NCBI RefSeq assembly: GCF_013166515.1
Contig: NZ_JABKKJ010000008.1
Span: 41,296 to 105,295, forward strand
DNA: 64,000 nucleotides
Direction of reading: 5' to 3'
DNA from: Xylanibacter caecicola
GTDB taxonomy: Bacteria; Bacteroidota; Bacteroidia; Bacteroidales; Bacteroidaceae
Shown: positions 9,308 through 19,223 of the stretch, piece by piece
Position numbering within the stretch: the stretch's first letter is position 1
Layout of the letters: each line of letters starts with the position of its first letter
The notes under the pieces: model-generated
The model's input: the letters and a program-made list of their open reading frames with translations, nothing else
Told to the model about the DNA's origin: nothing
The model's database searches: none
Position numbers and translations under genes: made by a program

Positions 9308-9399
9308 ATGCGGTCTTGTTCTGTTCATCTTTCCATACCATTTTATACATTTGTATATGTATTTTGGATAAAATATACTGTTTTTGTGCATCAGCATCC

Positions 9400-10068
9400 T
9401 TATGTATTTGGCGGAGATAATATGTTTCTTATTTTTTTATGTCTCTCAAGCATTAAGCGCATTCTGCAGCCCGTTCCGTCACTTTTGTTGGAATATAGCA
9501 ATGTTATACGACCGGTATCTGTTATCCATTCAGCAAGCATATTTGTTCCGTTCTCAAAATATAAGTCTGTATCATCTTCATCAAAGCCGCATACCTGATA
9601 TTGTCCGGCTATTTCTGTTATCGCAGAAATCAGGGATGATATTTTCTCGTTATTCTTTTTCATCGTGTCATGTATCTTCCGTTTTTCTATTTGAGAATAG
9701 TCTGGAGCCTCACCGATGACAAATTCCGAGAAATCAATATGTATGCCATTAAGACGATTTTCAATATCGAACATGCCCGTTATTCCGTCTTGTTTCAGTT
9801 TCATCCCATCAACATATACAAATCCGTCACTTTTTATCCCTGCGTTGACAATATCAGTTGTAATTTTACTGAAACCGTCTTCCGGTATGTTCCAGGAAAT
9901 GTTGCATATAAGTTTTAATGATTTGTTAACGTTGTCATTTCCTTCGGTGTTATTTATCTGGATACTATTTTTTCTTGTATTGTCGGTTTTAGTTTCCTGC
10001 CTTCTGTTATTGTTGCATCCTGTAGCAAAAAGACTAAAGGCTATCGTGTATATAATAAGGTGTCGCAT
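9400..10068 (-). CDS. Hypothetical lipoprotein
   Basis: A 222-residue predicted lipoprotein. The signal sequence MRHLIIYTIAFSLFATGC ends in a lipobox, with Cys18 followed by NNNRRQE. I chose the internal ATG because the longer reading frame (to 10101) runs into the terminator hairpin at 10083-10116. The mature part has a charged linker and then alternating strand-like sequence (GFVYVDGMKLKQDGITGMFDIENRLNG). It does not match a family I recognise. It lies between the DUF5123-type lipoprotein gene and the pectate lyase gene, so a pectin-related surface role is possible but unproven. Confidence 0.7.
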   Translation of the reverse strand: MRHLIIYTIAFSLFATGCNNNRRQETKTDNTRKNSIQINNTEGNDNVNKSLKLICNISWNIPEDGFSKITTDIVNAGIKSDGFVYVDGMKLKQDGITGMFDIENRLNGIHIDFSEFVIGEAPDYSQIEKRKIHDTMKKNNEKISSLISAITEIAGQYQVCGFDEDDTDLYFENGTNMLAEWITDTGRITLLYSNKSDGTGCRMRLMLERHKKIRNILSPPNT

Positions 10069-10082
10069 ATTTATCGGGTAAT

Positions 10083-10116
10083 AAAAAGGGCAGGCTGTCA
10101 TGCTGCCTGCCCTTTG
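10083..10116 (-). terminator. Terminator of the susC-susD-lipoprotein operon 1
   Basis: AAAGGGCAGGC and GCCTGCCCTTT form an 11 bp stem with a short loop, and the minus strand continues into TTTTTAT. It ends the minus-strand trio 18 bases after the last stop codon. Confidence 0.88.
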
Positions 10117-10134
10117 TTGCTATAGTTTGTAATA

Positions 10135-11811
10135 TTAATACCAACGTGGATCACCGGGATGTGAATCCTTAAGTTCTGCGATGTTTATTATTCTGAAGTC
10201 ACCTGTTCCCGGATTGGCAAATGTGCCCTTGGTGTCAGTAGACAACGTAGTACCGTCAAACTGTGCTTCCGGAACTGGAGGCTCGGCAGCCGTCATCTTC
10301 CACTGTACATCATTCGTGAAATACAATCCGCTCACTTCCGGTGCGGTGTTGCAAACCCAACCTGCGAAAGCATCAGACAACTTTTCGGGAGTTTCTCCTG
10401 GAACTCCGAACAGACAGTTCTTCAGTTTTATTCCGTCTGACACGGACTTACCCTTGAAGTTGAACAGGTAGCGGCTTTTTGCCACGCTATATACAAAGGT
10501 ACAGTTCTCAACTGTCACTGATTTGAAATCAGGACCCTTGGTTGCCACGAACACAAGCGCGCAATTTGACAGAGTAGAGTTCTTTACAACAATGTTATTA
10601 ATCAGCGCATTGCCATTGTCCGCATTGGTTATACCGTATCCTCCGATAGAGTCAACAATACAATTGTCTATGCAGAATTCATCGATAGAAGCCGTTGTCT
10701 GTATACGGCATACACCGCGCTTATACTTTATTTCACTGTCCTTGATATTGATCTTTCCGCATGTCGCATTCGCCTGATTAAAGTTGAACAGGTATGTTCC
10801 GCCGTAGTTGCTGCTTGTTTTGGGCTTGCTCTCATCGTCAATAAAAGATATCTTATTGAATGCCAGCTCGTTTACGTTTGCGTTAGATGCCACTGCCATG
10901 CTGCCTGTTACACAGAACTCGGCATTTCCTGAGAGTGTAAGACCCGTTACAAACTTTATTTTACCTGTTGTAGATGGAATATTAACCGTAGGTACTCGAT
11001 ATTTTACTCCGCCTTGGAACACGATTGTTATATCTTGGTCAGGATAAGTCTTGACAAGTGAATCTATAGCATTTTCATATTCAGAAGTACTGCTCATAGA
11101 GAACCATTTGTAACTTTCCTCTTCTGTCATTGAGCGGAGGTCTATAACGGTTCCTTCGTAGTTCTCAGAAGCAGCTGTCGTAAAGCGCTTCTTTCCTTGG
11201 TATACATCATTCAGATAAGCTTCCACACGATATGCGGTGCTCGGCTCGAGATTACGTATGATAACATTCTGTGCTGTCAGGTCTTCCGGTGTTACCAGAT
11301 GATATGCAGCCAGTTCGTTTGTAATCTCATTGACAACTGCAAGCGAGTCATATTCTGCGCCCTCACTCCATTTGACACGCACTTGGGTGTCTATGATGTT
11401 GCTTGTGGAAACGTTGGAAAGCAGTGTGGGGAGGTCAGGGGTGGTGGCAACCGTTGTATACTCTTTCGACTGTAACCCATTTTCGGTGTTCATTGAATAT
11501 ATATACACATTATAGTCTTGGTCGTATGCAAGGTCGTTGAATGTGCAAGTATTCTCTTCCGTCGTGATTTCTTTCACATCCGTACCATCTGTGCTTTCCA
11601 CTCTTGCTATATACTGGTTTGCCGATGCATATTTGTCCCATTCCAGTGTCATGTAAGGTTTGTTTTCTGCATCAAGGCCTGTCACCACGTCTTTCAATAT
11701 CGGACGGAACAGTCTGTCGAGTGTCGCGTCGTCGTCATCGCTGCATGCCGTCAAGGATAACCCTACGGACATTACCGCAATAAAAAACAATTTATTAAAT
11801 ATACTTTTCAT
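10135..11811 (-). CDS. Surface lipoprotein with Fn3-like and beta-helix domains (DUF4957/DUF5123 type), trio 1
   Basis: A 558-residue lipoprotein encoded third in a SusC-SusD operon. The lipobox LSLTAC (Cys23 of the ATG start used) is followed by SDDDDA, which resembles the surface-export signal of Bacteroidetes lipoproteins. Two Fn3-like domains (about residues 35-215) precede a right-handed parallel beta-helix rich in Asn ladders (for example KNSTLSNCALVF). The protein ends in GDPRWY, a typical DUF5123 end. Such proteins accompany SusC/D pairs in pectin loci and probably bind glycan at the cell surface; catalytic residues cannot be assigned. A GTG start four codons upstream is possible. Paralogues lie at 24380 and 31309. 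Confidence 0.85.
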   Translation of the reverse strand: MKSIFNKLFFIAVMSVGLSLTACSDDDDATLDRLFRPILKDVVTGLDAENKPYMTLEWDKYASANQYIARVESTDGTDVKEITTEENTCTFNDLAYDQDYNVYIYSMNTENGLQSKEYTTVATTPDLPTLLSNVSTSNIIDTQVRVKWSEGAEYDSLAVVNEITNELAAYHLVTPEDLTAQNVIIRNLEPSTAYRVEAYLNDVYQGKKRFTTAASENYEGTVIDLRSMTEEESYKWFSMSSTSEYENAIDSLVKTYPDQDITIVFQGGVKYRVPTVNIPSTTGKIKFVTGLTLSGNAEFCVTGSMAVASNANVNELAFNKISFIDDESKPKTSSNYGGTYLFNFNQANATCGKINIKDSEIKYKRGVCRIQTTASIDEFCIDNCIVDSIGGYGITNADNGNALINNIVVKNSTLSNCALVFVATKGPDFKSVTVENCTFVYSVAKSRYLFNFKGKSVSDGIKLKNCLFGVPGETPEKLSDAFAGWVCNTAPEVSGLYFTNDVQWKMTAAEPPVPEAQFDGTTLSTDTKGTFANPGTGDFRIINIAELKDSHPGDPRWY

Positions 11812-11829
11812 AAAGCTTGTCACTTTTTA

Positions 11830-14058
11830 TTATTTATATTCTGGATTAGATATCGTACCGAAAACAACCGGAACATCATCTCCCGTATATGTTGAAGAGA
11901 AACCGTAACCGTCATTGTTGAGAACAGAACTTGAGGTCAGCGTTGTTGTTCCGATAGGGAGAAGATAAGGAACCGCACCAGTGCCTTGTCCTGTACCACC
12001 GCCGGTATATCCGCGGAACATTCTCATAACTGCCTCGCTCTCACGGTATGTGCGTATACGTGTAATTCCGGGAAGCTCTGTAACCGCCACTTCTACAGTT
12101 GTTGTTTTGGGTTCCGCATTACCTCCGCTGAGTACATATTTAGCTGTTCCTTCTGCATTGTTGGTTGTTTTTTCACACTTGGTGTATATAACACCGTTAT
12201 ACTCGAATGTTGTTACGTTTGAAACAAGGTTGCTACCCCATTTCTTGTTCAGCTTGTAACCATTTTCAAGAGCCTCTTCCTCTGTAATTCTGTATTTGGG
12301 GTTCAGTCTCTTTATTGCAGCCTTTTCATTTGCCGTGCCGGAGTTTTCAATCTTATAATAAACCACATCAGCCCAGTTCATATACTTCTGAACATCGGGA
12401 TTCTGTGCTATTATATTTTCAGCCTCGGGTTTCATTGATATTGTTCCGTCTTCCATTACATCCCAGAAGTCTGATGTAGATGCAATACCCCAGTCGTGCA
12501 TTGCTTTCACGCATTCGTTGAGCTTTTGTCCGTACAAATTCCAGCGTATAAGGTCGAAACGACGCAGGCATTCTCCGCCGAACTCCCATGCACGTTCATC
12601 TACGATGGCATTGAAGAACTTTGCCTGGTCAGTTGATACATTCTCTACATACTCGGTAACGTCCTTGCTGTATTCTGGACTGTTTGCAAAGGCACGTGCA
12701 CGTACTTTTGTAAGCATTTCCTTGGCAAGTGCTGTAGGTCCGTTAAGTTCGTTTTCTGCCTCGGCAAGCATCAGCAGAACGTCAGAGTAGCGCATCAGCG
12801 GCCAGTTAATACCTGTTCCCTTTGAAGACTCTGCGCCGAGTTCCTTTGTTGCAAGAGCACGGTCCCACTTACCGACGTTCAGTGAGTTTACGTTTGAAGC
12901 CATTGCAATTGTGTCGTTGTCATGACTCCACCACGCACATGTCACATCACGGCGTACATCATTCTCTGAAAATGACATATAGTATGTAGGTGTGAATCCA
13001 ACCTGATTGGTAGTGGTTCCGTTGCCTTTCTTGCTGTTGGTATTCGTAACACCGATACACCAGCCCACATCGCCGCCTCGCGATTCCGTAAATGCCACTT
13101 CGTATAGAATTTCATCGTTATTTACAACTCTGTATTCGTTCTCATCCATGAAGATAGAAGCATAATCAGCGCGCAATTGGCGTGGCTTCATATTTACGAG
13201 TTTCTGTGCATAGTTCTTAGCCATTTGATAGTAATCCTTATATGTACGTGCTGTAACAGTGTTTCCACTCAAATCGGTGTAAGTAACAGCCAGTTCCTCG
13301 TTGCTTGTCACGTCAAGATATTCGTCGGCACGTTTCATCTGACCGTCTACGGTCTTGGCATATCCTGCACGGAACAGTGCGATTTTTGCAATGAGTCCTA
13401 AAGCATAGTCGCGGTTCATACGTTCAATACCGCCGGTGTTTACGTCAGAGAATTTCATGCTGTTTTCAACGTCAACAAGTTCCTGCAGCATCTTACTGTA
13501 TATTATAAACTTGTCGGTACGTGGTTTGTCAAGTTCTTCACCGAACTTTGCCGTTACATCGAAATAAGGCACATCGCCCCAGAAATTACACAGCATGAGA
13601 TAGCGTGTGGCCTTAAGGCATACAGCCTCACCCTTTATCTGTTTCATTTCCGAGTCTTCTGCCAATGCGCTTGCATTTGCTCCTTCTATCACCTGATTGG
13701 CACGGTCTACGGCAAGCAGGTTGTTGTTCCATGCTTTGTAGATATCTGCGAATGATGCATCTTCAGATGCCTGCAGTGCCCAAATGTCCGAACGGTGAGC
13801 TGTGTTGGGACGTCCTGCAGACGGACCGTATGCTTCCACATCGGTATTCTGCATCCATACGCATGACATACGCGATGTGAACGGGTCTTCTCCAAACAAA
13901 GCATACGCACCGTTCAGTACCTGTGTCGCATCATTTGTGTTGCTGAACACAAAGTCCGGATCCTGCTGCGACGGTGATTCCACATCGAGAAAATCGCTGC
14001 ATGACGACAATCCCAGCATGCCGGCAAAAGCCAATGATATATATCTTAAATATTTCAT
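11830..14058 (-). CDS. SusD-like nutrient-binding lipoprotein, trio 1
   Basis: A 742-residue outer-membrane lipoprotein that forms the lid of the SusC transporter and binds oligosaccharide. The lipobox LGLSSC (Cys20) is followed by SDFLDVESPSQQDP, the classic SusD start. The TPR-like helices include the KGEAVCLKATRYLMLCNFWGDVPYF signature and the conserved RYSDVLLMLAEAENEL and ERAWEFGGECLRRFDLIRW blocks. It is longer than the usual 500-650 residues because of an extended C-terminal part. It is encoded 23 bases after susC. Sequence divergence from SusD2 and SusD3 suggests a different ligand. Confidence 0.93.
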   Translation of the reverse strand: MKYLRYISLAFAGMLGLSSCSDFLDVESPSQQDPDFVFSNTNDATQVLNGAYALFGEDPFTSRMSCVWMQNTDVEAYGPSAGRPNTAHRSDIWALQASEDASFADIYKAWNNNLLAVDRANQVIEGANASALAEDSEMKQIKGEAVCLKATRYLMLCNFWGDVPYFDVTAKFGEELDKPRTDKFIIYSKMLQELVDVENSMKFSDVNTGGIERMNRDYALGLIAKIALFRAGYAKTVDGQMKRADEYLDVTSNEELAVTYTDLSGNTVTARTYKDYYQMAKNYAQKLVNMKPRQLRADYASIFMDENEYRVVNNDEILYEVAFTESRGGDVGWCIGVTNTNSKKGNGTTTNQVGFTPTYYMSFSENDVRRDVTCAWWSHDNDTIAMASNVNSLNVGKWDRALATKELGAESSKGTGINWPLMRYSDVLLMLAEAENELNGPTALAKEMLTKVRARAFANSPEYSKDVTEYVENVSTDQAKFFNAIVDERAWEFGGECLRRFDLIRWNLYGQKLNECVKAMHDWGIASTSDFWDVMEDGTISMKPEAENIIAQNPDVQKYMNWADVVYYKIENSGTANEKAAIKRLNPKYRITEEEALENGYKLNKKWGSNLVSNVTTFEYNGVIYTKCEKTTNNAEGTAKYVLSGGNAEPKTTTVEVAVTELPGITRIRTYRESEAVMRMFRGYTGGGTGQGTGAVPYLLPIGTTTLTSSSVLNNDGYGFSSTYTGDDVPVVFGTISNPEYK

Positions 14059-14081
14059 TTCTATCTAAAGTCTTTAAGTTA

Positions 14082-17000
14082 TTATAATGTAAGGTTTAAA
14101 CCGAATGTAAATGCACGGCTCTTGGGATAAGAAGAGTAGTCTATACCCGGTGTCAGTCCTGAATAAGAGCTGTTTCTTGCATAAGAGCTTACTTCTGGGT
14201 CGTATCCTGTATAGCTTGTTATACAGAACAGGTTGGATGCAGTTACGTAGAAACGGCAACGCTGTACGCCGACCTTGCGTGTAAGAACCTGCGGAAGTGT
14301 ATATCCGAGAGTTACGCTTTGCAGACGCAGGAAGGATGCGTCTTCGAGTGCCCAATCTGTAGGCAGTACAACAGCATCACCCATTGAGAACGGTGACCAA
14401 TACTGTTTTGCACCCATTCCGTTTCCGCCTTCATTCCAGTATGCGAGATCTTCGAGTGTAGAAAGAAGTTCACCCGTTTCAGGATTCATGTAAGAGTAGC
14501 TGTTTGACTGGCGCATGAAGTCAAGCATGTTAGGATATGTACCGCTGCGGTATCTCTGAGATGAAGCAATCTTATTGGCATTGTAGATGTCATTTCCGAC
14601 AGAGAATGTAAAGTTGGCAGCAAGGTCAAAGCCTTTGTAAGATGCAGACAAACCGAAACCACCTGTACATTTAGGATTGGTGTCACCTATTACGGTGCGG
14701 TCCTTGTCATCTACAACTCCGTTATTGTCTCTGTCGCGAAGTTTCAGTGTTCCGGGGCGAATGCCTATTGCTCCACCAAGTAATGATGTTGTAGGTACAT
14801 CTTCTTTCAAAGTATATTTGTTTGTTGCCGGATCGTAAGATTCAAAATCGTCAGTTGTGTAGTAACCGTCTGTCTGCCAACCGTAAACAAGACCGATAGG
14901 ATCACCTATACGTACAATGTAGTCTTCCTGGTTTTTGTTGTCTGTTCCAGCCCAGCCACTCTTGAACGGCATTTCGGTAAGTCCGTTTGCAAGTCCGTCT
15001 ACCTTTGATTTGTTGAAGTTGATGTTGAAATATCCGTCAAGTGTAAAGTCAGACTTATTTATGAAGTTAACGTTCAATGTAACGTCAATACCCTTGTTTG
15101 ATGTCTTGGCTGAGTTTTCGTATACTGTTTCATAACCTGGAGCTGTGATGTTGTGTTCGATAAGCAGATCCTTGGTGGAGTTCCAGTAATACTCTATGCT
15201 ACCGTTTATCTTTTCGTTAAAAAGTCCGAAGTCAAGACCTATGTTACGTGTGATTGTTGTCTCCCACGTAAGGTTAGGATTGGCAAGAGCCTTACCTGTT
15301 GTAAGGTGGTTGTTCATTACCTCTCCTACACCGTAGAACTTGCTTCCGCTGTTTGCAGAATATACAACTTTATACAAACTGCTTGCAATGCGGTTGTTAC
15401 CTGCCTCACCGTAAGATACACGCAACTTCAAATTGGAAAGCACTTTCTTTACATCCTGCATCCAAGGTTCTTCAATGATACGCCATGATGCAGCTGCAGC
15501 CGGGAAGAAACCCCATTGATTGCCTTTTGAGAATTTAGAACTTCCATCGCGTCTTGCTGTGAATGTGAAGAGATATCTGTCTTTGAAGTCGTAATTGATA
15601 CGTCCGAAGAAAGATGCCAGGTTATTGTCAGGGTCTATTGTAGACTTGATTGTCGTTACGCCTGAACCGAGACCGAAGTTCGCAAATACTTGGTCAGCTG
15701 TCCAGTCCTTGCTGTAACGTGTGCCGTACATATAGCTGTCGTCAGACTGGTTGCTCTGCATTTCCTGAGCAATCATCGTATTGAAGTGATGAACTTTGTT
15801 CAGACGGAAGTCGTATGTAAGAGTCACCGCCTCGCGCATGCTGCGTGTGTTCTGTTTTGTCCATTCGGCAAGAGGCTGTCCGCCTACATAAGATGCATTT
15901 GTCGTTGTTGCACCCCACCAGTTCTTTGTCTCGTTAAAGCCATAGCCGTAACCGCCTTCAACGTGCAGTTTCAATCCCTTTATGATGGTCCAGTCAAGAC
16001 CGGCATTAAACTGGAACCTGCGCTGTTCGCGCTTTCTCCAGTAACGTGCTGCCTGTTCCGACAACGTCATCTGGCTGTTGAGATATTCCTGATATTCCTC
16101 ATCAGACATAGAGCTGAAGTCAGGCGTGATAAAATCCTGCAGACCCTTTGTCGCTACGGAGGTGATAGCCTGAGACGTACGTATCTTGTAGTTCCCGCCC
16201 TGAGTACCAGAACCGTTGACTTCCTGGTCGCTCACACGGGCATTAAATGTAAACTTAAGATTCTTGTTGATCTGATGGTTTAACTTAAGGAGGAATGAAT
16301 AACGGCTGAAATCATTCTGCGGCATAAGACCACCGTTGTAGTCATACGTTCCGCTGAGTGCGAAGTTTGTTTTCTCATTACCACCGTTAAGGCTTACGTT
16401 GTGCTGCTGCGTCAGTACGTTTGCACCGAACATATCGTCCTGCCAGTCTATGGCTGCAACCTTCTTGTAAAGGTCAAGATCGTCATACACGCCGAAGTTC
16501 TTTTCAAAACTGTTTACAGCGCTTTCACCTCTAAGCAGTGCATACTCGTAGTTACTCATTACATAGTCGTATGTGTTCATCGCATCGAGACGCGTTGATA
16601 CCCTCTTTGTCTGGAGGAATGCGTTGTACGATACGCGTGTCTTGCCAGCCTTGGCATTTTTTGTTGTAACGAGGATAACGCCGTTTGCACCGCGTGCACC
16701 ATAGATAGCCGTAGAAGACGCATCCTTAAGTACCGTGATGTCCTCGATATCGTTAGACGAAATATCGTTCAGGTTGTCTGCAGGGAAGCCGTCGATGACA
16801 TAAAGCGGTGAGTTGTCACCGGTAATAGAACCGCCACCACGCACACGGATAAGAATCTCAGCATCGGGAGAACCGTCGGTTGTCGTCACGTTCACACCGG
16901 ACAGCTTACCTGTAAGGGCTTCTGCAATGTTAGGTGTAGGCACTTTGTTCAGCTCACCTCCCTTGACGGTTGCAACAGAACCGGTCAAGTCCTTTTTACG

Positions 17001-17342
17001 TACTGAACCGTAACCGATTACAACGACGTCGTTAAGACCAGTGGCCTCGTCTTCCATCGTCACGTTCACACTTGTCTTCCCTGCAACGTTTACAGTCTTC
17101 GTCTTCATACCGATGTATGAGATCTGAAGCTGCTTGCCCGAGGTAAGACCGATGGAGAAGTTTCCGTCGAGGTCTGTAGCCACGATGTTCTTCGTTCCCT
17201 TCTCCTGGACCGTGGCGCCTATTACAGGCTCGCCACTGCTGTCCTTCACGTTTCCCTTAACAGTCTGCGCCGACAGGCTCATGCCCATCAGGGCGAAGAG
17301 GCACACGAGCGCAACTCGTAAAGTTTTTAAATTACCAGACAT
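14082..17342 (-). CDS. SusC-like TonB-dependent outer-membrane transporter, trio 1
   Basis: A 1086-residue TonB-dependent transporter. It has a signal peptide (ending SLSAQ at residue 26), a carboxypeptidase-D-like regulatory domain (VKGNVKDSSGEPVIGATV...), a plug with the SusC signature DASSTAIYGARGANGVI, and a 22-strand barrel ending in aromatic FGLNLTL. It imports large oligosaccharides together with SusD. The first ~110 codons plus 25 bases upstream are almost identical to the oppositely oriented susC at 26084 (two mismatches in about 325 bp), whereas the rest is diverged. A TATATTTG box lies ~45 bases upstream. It is the first gene of a minus-strand trio. Confidence 0.95.
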   Translation of the reverse strand: MSGNLKTLRVALVCLFALMGMSLSAQTVKGNVKDSSGEPVIGATVQEKGTKNIVATDLDGNFSIGLTSGKQLQISYIGMKTKTVNVAGKTSVNVTMEDEATGLNDVVVIGYGSVRKKDLTGSVATVKGGELNKVPTPNIAEALTGKLSGVNVTTTDGSPDAEILIRVRGGGSITGDNSPLYVIDGFPADNLNDISSNDIEDITVLKDASSTAIYGARGANGVILVTTKNAKAGKTRVSYNAFLQTKRVSTRLDAMNTYDYVMSNYEYALLRGESAVNSFEKNFGVYDDLDLYKKVAAIDWQDDMFGANVLTQQHNVSLNGGNEKTNFALSGTYDYNGGLMPQNDFSRYSFLLKLNHQINKNLKFTFNARVSDQEVNGSGTQGGNYKIRTSQAITSVATKGLQDFITPDFSSMSDEEYQEYLNSQMTLSEQAARYWRKREQRRFQFNAGLDWTIIKGLKLHVEGGYGYGFNETKNWWGATTTNASYVGGQPLAEWTKQNTRSMREAVTLTYDFRLNKVHHFNTMIAQEMQSNQSDDSYMYGTRYSKDWTADQVFANFGLGSGVTTIKSTIDPDNNLASFFGRINYDFKDRYLFTFTARRDGSSKFSKGNQWGFFPAAAASWRIIEEPWMQDVKKVLSNLKLRVSYGEAGNNRIASSLYKVVYSANSGSKFYGVGEVMNNHLTTGKALANPNLTWETTITRNIGLDFGLFNEKINGSIEYYWNSTKDLLIEHNITAPGYETVYENSAKTSNKGIDVTLNVNFINKSDFTLDGYFNINFNKSKVDGLANGLTEMPFKSGWAGTDNKNQEDYIVRIGDPIGLVYGWQTDGYYTTDDFESYDPATNKYTLKEDVPTTSLLGGAIGIRPGTLKLRDRDNNGVVDDKDRTVIGDTNPKCTGGFGLSASYKGFDLAANFTFSVGNDIYNANKIASSQRYRSGTYPNMLDFMRQSNSYSYMNPETGELLSTLEDLAYWNEGGNGMGAKQYWSPFSMGDAVVLPTDWALEDASFLRLQSVTLGYTLPQVLTRKVGVQRCRFYVTASNLFCITSYTGYDPEVSSYARNSSYSGLTPGIDYSSYPKSRAFTFGLNLTL

Positions 17343-17385
17343 AAATGTTATTAATTTAATTGATTAAAGATAAATTTCTAAAATG

Positions 17386-17393
17386 CAAATATA
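17386..17393 (-). promoter_or_regulatory. -7 box of the minus-strand susC operon
   Basis: CAAATATA on the plus strand is TATATTTG on the minus strand, followed by C as usual in Bacteroidetes promoters. No good -33 TTTG is found at the expected distance, which fits an activator-dependent promoter. Confidence 0.5.
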
Positions 17394-18960
17394 TAATTTT
17401 AATATGTTTTAGCAGTTGCACGAATTGATTATAATATATGATATTTTATCAAAACATTGCTACTTAACTCTTTATGTTTCATTGCTCTATGGTTGTATTG
17501 TTTGTTTTTTAATTAAACTTATATAATATTTATCTCAAAAGTTTACCGCTTTTTTATGTTTTTCATTGTATAATGCAAAAATAACATAAATATTTTTTCT
17601 GCAAAAACTATATTGCCAATATTTCAAAGGGAAATTGTAAATCATATATTCGCCTGTCGTTCTTTTCTTTCGATACGAACGGCATTCGTATATCGATTTA
17701 TTTTCTCTGTACATATCAAACATAAATATCACTTATCTATCAGATTGGTTATATATATAATAATGTGTCTTATTTACATTCTAAGTAAAAACACATGTTT
17801 GCCTTCTTGAAGATTTCTGTTAAAATTCGCTGTTTTAGCAATTAAATTAATACTGTTTTTCTATCGTTTGTCAAACTTATTTTAACAAACGACGTGCATA
17901 TCTTTAACATTTAATCCTTTGATATTTTCTCTCCTTTCCAATAAAATTCTGTAAGGGATGAAAATGTCGCCTTGCTTTTGCCAAATCAAAAGTGCTTTTA
18001 TCACCAATTTAAACAATTCGGTAATCATGCTTAAAAACATGAGAAAACAGACCGTTTTCTGTAATTAACGTAAATTCGATGAATTTTAATTGTCTGATAG
18101 TTTTGTGATTAGCGAAAATTGTTGTATTTTTATAGTGTTATTTTGAATTCATCGAATTCACTCTAAATTAGATTTTCGTGTCATTTTGTCATTTCAAAAC
18201 CGTCATCTGAAAGTCTCGTTCTACGTTTTAAAAGTTGTTAAGAGCGGTCGTAATTGATGAAAAGGCGTGCGTCTTGTGATAAACGAACGTGCGTTTTTTG
18301 CTAAAAGCACGTCCAAAAGAGAATAAAGCACGTGCCTTTAGGGTCTGAAATGCCGCTTTTTGCATGGTAAAATGGCTGCTTTTGGAACGTAATTAGGCAA
18401 CTTTCGCATAGTAATCAGGCAACTTTCTTATCCCGAATGATGCACATTTTCTCACTTTTACACGTAACCAATTGATATCAAATGCATTATGTCTGCACAC
18501 GAATTTTTGCGTTATTTAGCACCAACAAGCTTCTTTTTTCTGAACATCGCAGTATTTCGGGGTTATGGGAAATCAAAAAGAAAGGAAAAAGCGCAAAATA
18601 ATGAATAATTGACAATTTATAAATTAACGTGAATTCGTCGAACTCACGTAATATTAATATGCGAGGTTGGGATAACAAACAATAACTTTAGATATTTTTT
18701 CTTGCCACATAGGAAAGTTCTTTATTTCATCTACACGGATAAAAAGAACGAAGCAACAAGGTATTTGTATTGAAAACTTTAACTTCTGATACGAACGCCT
18801 CTTCGATGCGTGTGGACATTTACAAGATGTGTTGTTGAACGAAGTGAAAAAAGTCCATACCCGTGGGAAGACATATTAGGATGCACTTATCCCGAACTCG
18901 CTTAATAAAGGCTCTTGTTACAGTAAAAATGTACCAAAATATAGTAAAAATAGACATTTT
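17394..18960. other. Long AT-rich divergent spacer between susC1 and susC2
   Basis: About 1.6 kb without a supportable gene. It contains three copies of an imperfect GAATTC palindrome (18068-18090, 18144-18162, 18627-18648), a small hairpin (GAAAACAGACCGTTTTC at 18042-18058), a segment of degenerate repeats (18230-18450) and a MITE-like element (18661-18901). The degenerate segment includes the direct repeat AGGCAACTTTC at about 18395 and 18418. Short open frames here have no signal of being real. The spacer presumably carries control sites for both operons. Confidence 0.7.
18661..18901. mobile_element. MITE-like element, copy A
   Basis: It begins GCGAGGTTGGGATAA and ends TTATCCCGAACTCGC, which are imperfect terminal inverted repeats of ~15 bases. 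Both ends are flanked by TTAATA, a possible target duplication. The interior matches the element at 55234-55487, for example AAGGTATTTGTATTGAA here and AAGGCATTTGTATTGAA there, followed in both by TTAACTTCT. It encodes no protein. Confidence 0.7.
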
Positions 18961-18963
18961 TAT

Positions 18964-18994
18964 TTTGTTGTTATATTTATTTATACTATTTTTG
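18964..18994 (+). promoter_or_regulatory. Promoter of the plus-strand susC2 operon
   Basis: TTTG (18964-18967) and TATTTTTG (18987-18994) are separated by 19 bases, a perfect Bacteroidetes promoter. It implies an unusually long leader of ~220 bases before the susC2 start codon. Confidence 0.7.
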
Positions 18995-19223
18995 CAGCAC
19001 AAACTACTATATGTTAATTAACTACTAAGCTGATAGATAAATGACAAATCATGAATTTAGTGTGGATTTTAAGTTGATTAAAAGCGTGTAAAACAGTAAA
19101 ATCTGTACATAAAGATACTATAATCTGAATAAAAGTCATGGTTCGTTTGTAATAGGCTTTAAAAGATAATATGAAGACAAATCAAAAAAATAATATTTTG
19201 TTTAATTTAATTTAGTAACATTT

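Noticed and set aside
10069..10101. Upstream start for the 222-residue lipoprotein
   Set aside because: The extra residues come from the terminator hairpin and would disrupt the lipoprotein signal peptide.
17535..19002. Short frames of 60-65 codons in the divergent susC spacer
   Set aside because: AT-rich, biased composition, no promoter or domain signal; best explained as chance frames.
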